Assembly: GCA_028571685.1 (NCBI GenBank)
Contig: CM053146.1
Coordinates: forward strand, 110,025,431 to 110,089,430
Source: Heterohyrax brucei
Taxonomy: Eukaryota > Chordata > Mammalia > Hyracoidea > Procaviidae
Reading direction: 5' to 3'
Length of the DNA stretch: 64,000 nt
In this document: piece after piece, positions 50,509-62,500 of the stretch
Layout of the letters: each line of letters starts with the position of its first letter
Position numbering within the stretch: position 1 is the stretch's first letter
Notes under the pieces: generated by a model
Told to the model about the DNA's origin: nothing
Database searches by the model: none
What the model saw: the letters and a program-made list of their open reading frames with translations, nothing else
Program-made: the position numbers and the translations under genes

Positions 50509-53500
50509 ATGAATCATAAGCCATGAGGTTGCTTGGTTATGGAGGAAGTCATATATATATTAAGTCATGTTTTCAGCCATGTATAGGCTTTGGTTTTCCT
50601 TTTGACAGTGTATTTTAGTATCCTAGGGCTGCCAAAGTGTTGGTGGCTTAAAACAGCAGAAGTGGGTTGTCTAACAGTTCTCAGGGCTAGACATGCAAAA
50701 TCAAGTTATCAGCAGGCTCATGCTTTCTCTGAAGACTCTAGGGGAAGGTCCTTCTTTGACTCTGCCTAGTTTCTAGTGGTTCCTGCAATTACTGACCTTC
50801 CTCAGCTAGAAGCCCTGGCAGTGTAGTGGTTAAGTGCTACAGCTGCAAACCAAGAGGTCTGAAGTTCAAATTCACCAGGTGCTCCTTGGAAACTCTATGG
50901 GGTTGTTCTACTCTGTCCTATAGGGTAGCTATGAACCAGAATCAACTCGATGGCAAAAGGTTTTTTTTTGTTTTGTTTTTGGCTTGTGGGCACATCACTC
51001 CAGTCTCTGACTCTTCTTTACATGTGTCTGTGTCCATTCCTATTGGATTAGACCACTCTACTCTGATATGACTTAGCTCATAACATCTTCAAAGACCTTC
51101 GTCTAAAGAAGGTCACATGCAGCACAGCTACTGGGAGGTAACGACTAGAACATATTTTTTTAGAAGGCACAATTCAGTTCACATAAGAAGTAAAACTTTT
51201 ATATGTGCTCCCTGTCAAATGTGCATCCTCATAAAGGCAGGCCCTGGAAGAGGAAGACGGAACCCTACCTAGGGGCACAGGTTGCTTTCGCTGACTTGCA
51301 TCGACATACCAGCAGTCACAGCAGCAAGGGGTCAGCCGGGGCAGCCATCACCCTTCCTGAATCTTCCTCCTCATACAAGGTTCCCTAGCCCACCGCTGCT
51401 GGCAAGTTCCTTTTTGAGCTTTACAAAGTGGGAAAGTAATCATCTCTACAAACCAAGGTCTCCTTTGCACTTTAGGCAAATCATCTTTAAAAACACTTGT
51501 ATCAGGAGAGTTTTTCCATCCTCCAAGGGGACAAAGGTGTATGAAGACTGGAGAGAATATCTGGAAACAGAGCACATGGAATTGTTTCCAGGCATGAGTT
51601 TCCACAGCATTCTCTGCATAGGCACCCAGGCCCCAGGCGGAAGGTATATGGTAGAGGGAAAGTGTGTGGTGATTGCTGTTCCTTGAGGGTATCCAGGGTG
51701 TTTGGGAGGACATCATCTTTACTCTGAAAGAGAAGACAGCCAAGTCATCCTCTAATTATATGCCAAGCCTTCTTTGTATCCTTTTAGATGGATTCCAGGT
51801 GATTAATTAGCCTCACTAAGAAGCAACAACTATGCCCTTTGTTTTGTCATATCAAATAACTCCAAATGGCTTTTGTCCCCACAGTGGGGATTTGTGTCAG
51901 CCTTCCGACAGGCTGAATGCCAGCAGAACGCCTTGCCCGATGTGAGCGCTGGCATGAGAGTCCTCTTTGAAGAAGGCACAGACACCATTGCGGACCTGAG
52001 CCTCGCCTATGGAGGCGTAGGGTCTGCCGTAATCCTCGCCCAGCGGTCCTGCCAGCAGCTCCTCCGGAGGTGAGCACCTGGCCCTCAGGGCGGAACCTGA
52101 GATTTAAAACAAGTGGGAATCTGACTCCGCCCAGGGTTGGCCAAGGCTGGAAAGATGGAAACTTCTCTATGTAAAAATTACTGCTTGTTCTTCCTGTAAT
52201 TTTGCTAAAGGAGTCAAACTTCACCGTGCTTGAATTAATTGCTGCCCTGGACTGAGTGGAGCCAGCCTAGTTCTCTTAGGCGTATCAGCAGTCCAGCAAA
52301 CCTACACTGGGCAAACCTACACTGGGCAACGTCCAAGCGACACGAAATGCCCCCGCTGCTCGGAGTCACTGTTTCTTCCTGAATCCTGTCCAGTTCATGA
52401 TGGAATTGGCCTTAATAGCCTATTTATTTCATATCTGGTTCTAGCACGTCCTTGGTTACACAGCATGCCCCATCCTCACCCCTGCTGTGACCCAGGGACC
52501 ACTTGGTACAGCTTCCCCAGGCCTCCATTCTCCTGAGGGGCTGGGTTAAGTGATTTCAAAGTTGTCTTCAACTCAGAAAGGGGTTTCTAGGGTCTCTAAA
52601 ACAACACCATCCAAAATCTAGAACATGAAGTTCTAGAATATGGTGCAAATGATTAATGTGATTGGCTGCTACCCCAAAAGTTAGAGGTTTTAGTCCACCC
52701 AGAGGCAACATGGAAGAAAGGCCTGCTGAGCTACTTCCAAAAAACTCCTATTGAACCTCTGGCTGGAGGAAGGGGATTGGGTGGAGAGGAGGGGAAAGGA
52801 GACTGTGGGGAGACATGTATGAAGCAGAGAGGAGTAGTGTGCTGTCACCAGGCAGGGAGAGCAGTGAAAGCTGCGTATAGGTGGGCATGCAAATTTGTAT
52901 GGGAATGTACATTTCCACTCAGTCATAATAAAAAAAAAGGAAAAAAAAGAAAATGTAAAAAAAAAAAAAACTATTGTAAAAACATATGAGCAGGTGGGAA
53001 TGGTTTATGGTAATGGCTGAACAAGCTAATGAACATAATCACTGTCACTGAACTGTACATGTGAAGATTGTAGAAATGGCATATATATATATATAAACTA
53101 TATACACATACATACATATGATACACATAAATATATATGATATACATATATGTATGTGTGTGTGTATATATATATATTAAACTCTCTGGAGCACAGTTCT
53201 ACGCAGACTCACACAGGGTAGCCAGGAATCAGAATCCACTTGAGGACAACTCCGTTGGCATTTCTTGTTTTCTTTTGTTTTTTCAATATGAGTGACAGTG
53301 CTTTTTGATTTAAGTCTTCTGGCCTGCAACCCCACCAGGCGCTGGAATGAGCTGACGCTGGACGAGGCCTGCAGGCTGCTCCTGGAGGAAGTGTCTCTCC
53401 CAGCCTCAGCTCCTGGTGGGCGAGTAGAATTCAAGAGGACTCTGATTGTCAGCTTCCTGTTCAAGTTCTACCTAGAAGTTTTGCAGGATCTGAAGAAGCT

Positions 53501-56500
53501 ACTAAAGCTATTCCCTGTGCCTGTAAGTGCCCTGGCTTTTATATGCTCCTTGCAACCCTGAACTCATGGCTTTCATGCTACTTTTCCAAGTTGTCACCTG
53601 TTCGGGATCAGGCCTTGTCAGGACCCAGCCAGCCTGACATTCAGGTTCCCATCCACAGATATTTCCTATGTGCCCCAAAAACTGACATTTGGTGCCTCAG
53701 CCTCCTGCCTATAACTTTTTTCTTCTAAAAAATCAACTTTATTGAAGTATAATTTGCATATGACGTACCTATTTAAATTCACTGAGTTTTGACAAATGTG
53801 TAAAATCATGTAGCCACCACCACAAACATGGTATAGAACACTTCCACCACCCCAAAAGTACTGGTGCGTATTTTGCAGTCAACCCCATTACCCACGCCCC
53901 AGACAACCACTGATAAGACTTGTCACCACAGAGTGGTTTTGCTTATTCCCAAAATTTATAGTCACTGAAACCCTGGTTGTATAGAAGTGCTACAGCTGCT
54001 AACCACAGAGGTCAGCAGTTCAAATCCACCAGGCACTCTTTAGAAACTCTATGCGGTCGTTCTACTCTCTTCTGTAGGGTTGCTGTGAGTCAGCATCAAC
54101 TCGACAGCAGTGGCAGGTAACCCTAATATTCCCCAGCATGTTTTTTCCTTTTCAAAGTTAGACATAACTAACACCCTGATGAACCTGTAAATTTTTCTCC
54201 TTCCTCTGCCTGTCTTCTCCTTTGTCATACCTTTGTTAAGGACTTTGTTTTGATCTGATAGAAATAACTTTTCTCTTTGTTTTGATCTGATGCTAATGAC
54301 TTTGTTATGTCCTGTGTGGTGACCTGTGTCTTATAATCCAGTCTGCCCACAACCAATGGAGATTACACCCTCCACCCCAGTTGTCAGGCATGAATATCTG
54401 TAGCCTGGTAAGGAGATACCAAGTATGTATCTCCTTAGTCTCTTGTCACCATCTCTAATGAATAATTCCTCTGGCCCTGCCACCTGTGAGCTACAAAGAC
54501 ACTTCTAATCCTTGCAAAAGTCATATATATATAAGCTGTAATGTAAAATTGTCATTGGGGACTCCCTAGAGACAGCGTGTGTTACTGTCCATCCCTGGTG
54601 GTGTCATTTCCTAATAAACTGTCTCACTCTTTCTGACTTGAAGTACATTTCATTGGCTTGACTACACAGACTAATCACTAAGAAATGTAAAATACAACTG
54701 TGTATTTCAAAAAGACCAAAATGTATGTGTATGTAAGTATTTAAATAGCTTGCTTCTAGATTTTCTGATTATAGACTTCTGGAATGAGTCAAACAAAACC
54801 AAACATCCTTTTCTCTCTCTCTTCTCTCTGCCCTCTCTCTGTCCTCTGTCGGGTAGCCCCACCCTGCTTCCTCTGTGGGTAGCCTTTGCCCTATAGCTCC
54901 TCTTGTTCTAACAGCACCGCTTCCGCTTCCGGGTTGTTTTTGCCTCCAGGGGCTTTCTCCACCTCCCAGCCCCTGATTACTGCTTTCACACACTTTGTAC
55001 TTCTTATCCTAAGCACACCAGACCCCAAGTAGCACAGTTCCTCTAAAGTGTCCAATTTTCATTTACACAGATGAGGAGCCGAACTGACCACGGTCACCAG
55101 GGTCACGCTTGCTGTAGTTTGATGTCTGAATCTAGACACTGAAAGTACTGCAGTGACCCGGAGCAGCTCTTCTGCTTTCATCGCTCTTCCAGAAAAGCTG
55201 TGCTCCTGAGAAAAAACGATCAGAATTTGGTCTCTGCTGTGTGCAGTGATTTCCTGCTCATTCTGAGATAGCTTATCCACCCAGAATCTTCTTGTTTCTC
55301 CTCCTTCCTCTTCAGGCCAGCTCACCAACAGCCCTCTCCTCAGGGTGTCTCGAGGGTCAGATTCAAACCAGTCAGTCTAGTTCCTGGTATGGTGAAGGGT
55401 GGGGGAGGGAAGCAGCAGGCAAGAAAGGTTCACAAACCTGAAAGCTGGGGAGGGAGTGTGGATTCTGGTTACCCACGCTGCTCTGAGCTTGCAGTTACGT
55501 GGATTTAAAAAAATAAAATTGCCACCGAGTTGATTCTCACTCACAGCAGCCCCAGGTGTTGCAGAGTAGAACTGTGCTCCCAGGATTTTTAGTGGCTGTT
55601 CTGCAGGAGTTGATCACCAGGACTTTCTTCTAAGGAGCCTCTGGGTAGACTTGAATTGCCAGCCTTTCAGTTAACAGCCAGCACACTAACCATTTGTGTC
55701 ACCCAAGGACTCATAAATACATTAACCTGTAGCTGTTGGGTCAGTTCCAACTCATAGCAACCCTCTAGGACAGAACAGGACTGCTCCAGTAGGGTTTCCA
55801 AGGAACAGCTGCTGGATTCAAACTGCTGACCTATTGGTTAGCAGACAAATGCTTAACCAAGACACCACCAGGGCCCCATGGGTGCCAAGCCAAGTGCCGT
55901 CGAGTCGGATCCGACTCATGGCGACCCTCGGGGCCATGGGTACATTAGCCAAATAATGTTTACGCCTTAATCACAGACTAACCAGCTTTCTTTCTTATTT
56001 GGAATCGTCTCTCAGGACAGCTGCCATTATCCTGAAATTCCAGACCGATTCCTAAGTGCTCTAGAAGATTTCCCTGTCACCATACCCCAGGGAGTCCAAA
56101 CATACCAGGTCAGTGGGTTTAATACAACTGAAACCTAGAAGCCAATGGAACTGAAACCTAGAGCTGTGACATACAAGCAAGCTTTTCGGAGTTGTGATTT
56201 TTTTTTTAGTTGTGACTTTCTCTTGTGAGTAGCACATTGGCCTCCTGTTCAGGCCAAGGCAGGGAGATGTTCAGATCTGAGACCGAGTGCAGTAAGACCT
56301 ACTCAAAGCTGAACCAGCCTGGAGCAGTCTGATAATCTGACCCATCTACAATAACACACACACAGAACTTCCCTAAGGAAAACTCCTGAAACTTTCTTTG
56401 ACTCTATACACACCATGATTTTTTGGGAGGAGGGGGGTGGCATTTTCCTGGGCAGCCAAGATATTTTAACCCAGATCTGGGTAGGCTTCATTGCCTCTGG

Positions 56501-59500
56501 TCTTCCCTCCCCGTCACCCCTAACCTCAGAGGCCCTGCTCAAGTCCATACTCATGCTTTTGGGCTTGGATTTTTGGTTTTCCACCCTCAGGAACAAAAAC
56601 CACTTTAGATGTCATCACCATGATCACTTTATGTGTGAATAGCTTTATCACTGGAAAAGTGAGAGAGTAGATGGGGTGCAAGGACACCACCTGGGAAAAG
56701 ATGTCAGAGACAGAAGCCAGGGTGTCCCTTCATCTACTTCAAAATTTTGCCAAAAGGATGACCCAGTCTGAGGCATTGCGACAAACCTGGAAAGATGATT
56801 TCGCATTCTGGTTCTGTTATTAAATTGCAACTCTCCTCATCTCACTCACTGCAGTGTCCTATTGCCTGACGGTAACCACACATTTTCGAAATCCTGAATA
56901 GGGAGGGTTGGTAATCAGCCAGGCCTCTTCTGAGATTCAAGGCTTCTAAAGCAACCCTTGTCTTCCTCTGTAGAGTGTGGATTCTCACCAGCCTCTCCAA
57001 GACCCAGTTGGACGCCCCATCATGCACCTGTCAGGTCTTAAACATGCCACAGGAGAAGCCATATTCTGTGATGACATTCCTGTGGTGGATAAAGAACTTG
57101 TCATGGGTTTGGTGACCAGCAGCAGGGCTCATGCAAAAATCATGTAAGTAAATGAAGAGATTTTGAAATACTTTTTAAAAGCACACCAGTATATTCTGTC
57201 TGAGGAATGTGGTCATGTTCTAGCAATTCCCTGAACCAGAAAACCCTGGAGGCATAGTGCTTAAGTACTATGACTGCTAACCAGAAGCCTGGCGGTTTGA
57301 ATCCAGCAGGTGCTTCCTGGAAATTCCATAGAGCAGTTATACTCCATCCTATGTGGTCACTATGAGTCAGAATAAACTCAGTGACAACAGGTTTAGTTAG
57401 AACCTGAAAGATCAGAGGAGAATGCCCAGAAATTACTATCTTGAGAGGGAGCAAGGAAACAGTTACAGGCTTATTGCTTCCATCCTAAGTGCCACATCTC
57501 CCTCCTGCAGCTTCAGGCCTGGCTTGAGAAGTAACCCTGAGGTGAGGCTGATATTCGTCTGGTATTAGAATACTGAAATGTCTACTTAATTGCCAATTGG
57601 TAAAAGACCTCTGTCTTGAGTTTCCCCAAAATACCCTTTGTGATGGCCACACTGGTGCTCCCCCAGATCCTTCTGCAGCTAAAATGTTACCAGCAGCAGG
57701 GAACACCCTCGTCCCAACTCCATGGCATGTCTGCTCTGATTGGTCAGGGTCTAATCTGGACTAGAAAAAAGCCATTACTGTTGAGTCTATTTCAAGTTAC
57801 GGCACCCATGTGTGTCAGAATAACACTCCATTCCATAGGGTTTTCCATGGCTGATTTTTAGATCATGCAGTCTTTCTTCCAAAGTGCGTCTTCGGGGGCT
57901 TGAACCTCCAACCTTTGGGTGGGAGTATATTAACCATTTGTACTACCCAGGAATCCCGAGTTAGACCAGGTGTTATGTATTTTGATTTTCAAATGCACAC
58001 TGCCCCTTACTTGGGCTCAGGGCCCTTGAAGCTCACCAATTTCTAGTTCTTAAATATTTTCTCTTTGTTCAGATCAATAGATTCATCCAAAGCCCTCAAA
58101 CTACCAGGGGTAGTTGATATAATAACAGCTGAGGATATTCCAGGCACCAATGGGGCTGAAGATGACAAACTGCTGGCTGTAGACGAGGTATGGAACACGC
58201 CTTCCCAGGTGCTGTGTGAAGGCCGTCACCAAGGAGTATTTCCTCCGACTTGCCACTGCTCCCCAGCTGTCTCTTGCATTAGCAGGTAGACGTGTCTGTC
58301 CTCCCAGCTTGTCTCTATCCCTGTCATCATCATTCCGACCCACTCTTCTGAAGTCAGGAAACAGGACAGTAAAAGGAAACTTACTACAGTAAAGTGACAA
58401 GTCCTAGTTGTGCCACTAGCTTTATGCTCCTAAGGCAATTCACTGTCATCTGAAGACCAAATGCAAGGAACTAATCTCTGTCAGAAGGATCTAGAAAGAG
58501 GAGTACAAAAAACACAGCCACTCCCTTTATCTACTCTGACCTCCCTCCCTTCTCCACCACTCTCTCGCCTCCCACCTGCTTTCACACATCCACTTTTAAT
58601 AAGGTTGCCTTGCCATCTTGTACCTTTTGATTCAATTCAACAATTAGTCATCAAGCACTTACTTTTAGAGCCAGACTATGAAAGCTCAGGTTCCAGCTCT
58701 GCTAGTCATTAGCTCTGCTGTTGCGGGTTTTTTCATCATTTTATTGTGTTGCTGTGAGACTGAAATGAGTCAGTGCATGAAAAGTGCTTAGAACAGTGCT
58801 CAGCATGTGAAGGCTCTCAGTAAAGTCAGCTGTTATTGTCGCATCTCAGTAAGGCCAACCCAGGCTGTTTCTCCTCCCACTGTGGAACAAATCACCATGC
58901 TCTTAGCTGAACTCCAGATGAAGAGGTAACCTAGGGACATGCTGTACCAAAAATGCCTCCCTTACATTTCAACTCTAAAATGACATCAGGAGGGTGGTGC
59001 CTGTGGACCAAATTTGATAAAGGACACAGCAGATTCAGGCCATAGCTAATTATACATTCACTCTGGGACTTACAGTCACTGAGCAAAATGGTCAATGGAA
59101 TTGTCTGTATTTACTGAAATTATTTTTTCATTCAAAATTTTTTTGCCACACCACATGTATAGTTGAGTGTGACTCCAGTGTGGTTGTTATTGCTTAACAG
59201 TGACTGCTAAGTCACTGAATACTGCTAAAGCTGATCTCAGCCTACTCCTACCCACAATTTTCTACCTGTTCCATGAGTACACTTTCCACAGGTACTTTGC
59301 GTGGGCCAACTTATCTGTGCTGTGGTTGCAGAGACTGAGGTACAGGTGAAGCAAGCAGTTGAAAAGGTCAAGATCACCTTTGAAGATATGGAGCCTCTAA
59401 TCTTCTCTATTGAGGTAAGCAAGGCTGTAAGGCTATAGAATCAAAAGGACCTCTGTAACTATGTTTGTGTGACACTAATTCAGGGTTCTAATTTGTTCTT

Positions 59501-62500
59501 GTCACTGTCTTTGGAAAAATCCACCTTCTGTCGAAGGTATTACTTGCAAGAGTTGGAATTAGCTTTGCCTTCCAAAACCAGGAAAAAAAAAAAAAAAACA
59601 GAATAGAGATTTCTTTCTCTCTTACATTTAGAAAGTCTAGACATGGTTAGTACAGGGCTCACATGTGGGTTCAAATGTGAGGGACCCAGGTCACATTTTA
59701 GTCCACAATAGCCAATGAAGCTCTGCCATTGCAAATTCATATTCCAGAAAACAAGGAGAATGAAACAAAGAAGAACATGCCCCTTCCTTTCAAGGACTCT
59801 TCCCAGAAGTTGCCTGTGCCCCCTCACAGTTCATTATTTGGAACCTAGTCACGTGTCCCACCTAACTCCAAGGGGTCTGGGTGTTTTATTCTAGGTGGCC
59901 ATGTATCCAAGCCTAGAAAACACTACAGGGCAGTTCTCACTCTGTCACCTGGGGTCTCTACGAGTCAAAAACCAACTTGACAACAACTAACAACAACAAT
60001 TACTTGAGGAAGATGATAAGAGTGGATACTGCAGAAAATAATGATTTCAAGGTCAAGCCGAGCAGTGATGGGACTTTTGTGGTAGAAGTCCACAGAAACA
60101 TCCACTCTCATTTTGGGGACTGGATAACGAAATTCAAGATACTATTTCTAGCAAAGATAATGCAAAATTCAGATGAAAGCTAGAATCTGAAGGTTCTGAG
60201 TTGTCAAGGATTTTATTTTACTTGGATCCACAATCAATGCCCATGAAAGCAGCAGCCAAGAAACAAAATGATGTATTGCATTGGGCAAGTCTTCTATAAG
60301 AGACCTCTTTAACATGTGGAAAAGATGTCACCTTGAAGACTAGGGTGCTCCTGGGCCAAGCCAAAGAGGCTTTCTATCACCTCGCATGCAAAAGCAGGGC
60401 AATCAGTGAGGAAGACTTAGAAGAACTGCTGCCTTTGAATTACGGTGCTGGCAGAGAATATTGAATATACTATGGACTGCCAGCAGAACCAACAAATCTG
60501 CCTTGGAAGACGTACAACTAGAATGCTTCTTAGAAGCAAGGACGGTAGGACTTCATCTCATTATACTTTGGACTTGATAGCAAGAGAGGCTAGTCCCTGG
60601 AGAACACAGTGCTTAGTAAAACAGAGGGTCAGTGAAAAAGAGGAAGACCCTGAGCAACAGGCTCAGGCTAAACAGTGACTGTGGGGATGGTACAGGACAT
60701 GCTTCATGCTATTGTACATCAGGACCACGTTTCATTCTATAGTACATGGGATTACTGTGTTGGAAAGCACTCAACAGCACCTAAGGGTTTAATGAGAAAA
60801 GTTCACTTTCCTATGTGCACATGAAGGCCCCAGAGCACCCTGAGTGAAAACATTTGGTTTCCTACGTCGCCTTAACAAATTACCACAAACTGAGTGACTT
60901 AAAACAACAAAAATTTATTCTCTCACACTTCTGGAGGCCAGGCATTTGAAATCCTGGTGTCAGCTGGGTCATGCTCCCTCTGAAGAGTCTAGAGAATCAT
61001 TACAGGCCTGTTCCAGCTTCTGGTGACTCTCCACTGCCTTGGCCTGGGACAACGTAACACCCAGTCTCTGCCTCTGGCTTCATCTGGCTTCCCTCCTTTG
61101 CTCCTGCCCCCAACTCTTTATGCCTGAAATCTCCTCTCCTTTCTCTTTTAAAGATACCAGTCATTCGATTTAGAGCCCATGCTAAGTCCCTAAATAATCT
61201 CATCCCAAGAATTTAATGCTGTAATTACATCTGCAGAAGCCCTCATCCCAAATAATGAAATAATATTAGGTTCCTGAGACACAGGGATTTGGGAGAGATA
61301 CAATTCAACCTACAACAACATTCACCAAAACTTCAATGCCAGGTACATCTAACAGGTACAAATTGCCTAATATTCAAAGTATAAAAAATGTAATGTCTCT
61401 TGATCTCTTTAAACCAAATCAACTTTAGCTGCAAACTCCCGTTTGCCAAGTTTACAAGAAGTTCAAATCATTGTTCTTGGCTTATTCTCCTTCCTTGGGT
61501 CATACTAAGATTTTAAATTAGGTTTGTGAATTTTGAACTCTAACACCACATTCTTCAGGGAGGATATAACAGTTACCAAGGGGTAACCCAGAGGACACAC
61601 CCATGAAGTGTCCTGGTGCTTAGCACAGTTGCAGATTCAGCGTTCTCTCAAAAGAGTGAAACTCAGAGTCAGAAAAGAAAAAGTGTTGTGCAAACAAAAG
61701 CAGTTAATATATATAGTGATACTCGGGAGAGGTAATGTAAGTAATGTTCTTCTGGCAGTCCGTGGTATATTCAATATACTATGTTTCAATTTGTTTTCTA
61801 AATTCTTTATTTATTGCTTAAGTTTCACTTACATATAAGGCAATTGAAAATATCCTGGCTTGGGTCAGGCTCACCATAGTTCTAACACAATAATACATTC
61901 AAAACAATAAAATACAAGCGTAGCCCTGAGACCAAACTACACTGAAGAATGTGTGATTTTAGGCAAGTTAGCTGACCTCTCTGTGCTGTGGTTTTCTTAT
62001 CTGTAAAATGGAAATAAATAATAATATCCACCTCATCAGGTGTTATAAGACTAAATGACTAAATACATATAAAACACTAAAAATGGTGCTGGGCACATAG
62101 TACTCATTAAATATATGCATATTTTATAAGGATATAGTCTCTTATGATACATTTCAAATATGGAAATAAATGTATTTCCACAGGTACTTGGATAATGAAA
62201 TCATAATGTAGCAGAAAATGAAAAAAAAATCTCATTGTATTGATCAACTTCTGCTGTTTTGAGAAATCACATATTCATGGGTGGGGAGCCCATAGGCATT
62301 CAGTTGATTCCAACTCACAGTGACCCCACAGGACAGAGTAGAACAGTCCCCGTAGGGTTTCCAAGGAGTGGCTGGTGGATTTAAACTGTTGACCGTCTGT
62401 TTAGCAGCCAAGCTCTTAACCACTGTACTACCAGGGCTCCACTTCATTAGAGACAGCATTTCTGAAAATTACATCTGGACTTGAAGGCACCATCATTTAT

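Larger units (their letters stand above)
52639..53272 (+). repeat. AfroSINE, variant type, split by L1 tail and microsatellite
   Basis: The head half (52639-52756, 'GAGGCAACATGGAAGAAAGG') and tail half (53178-53272, 'AACTCTCTGGAGCACAGTTC' to 'AGGAATCAGAATCCACTTGA') flank 420 bases of inserted sequence. Confidence 0.7.

Noticed and set aside
1788..62443. tRNA genes, because the SINE heads look like tRNA A and B boxes
   Set aside because: All such hits continue into the AfroSINE body and tail; none folds alone as a complete tRNA with flanks free of SINE.
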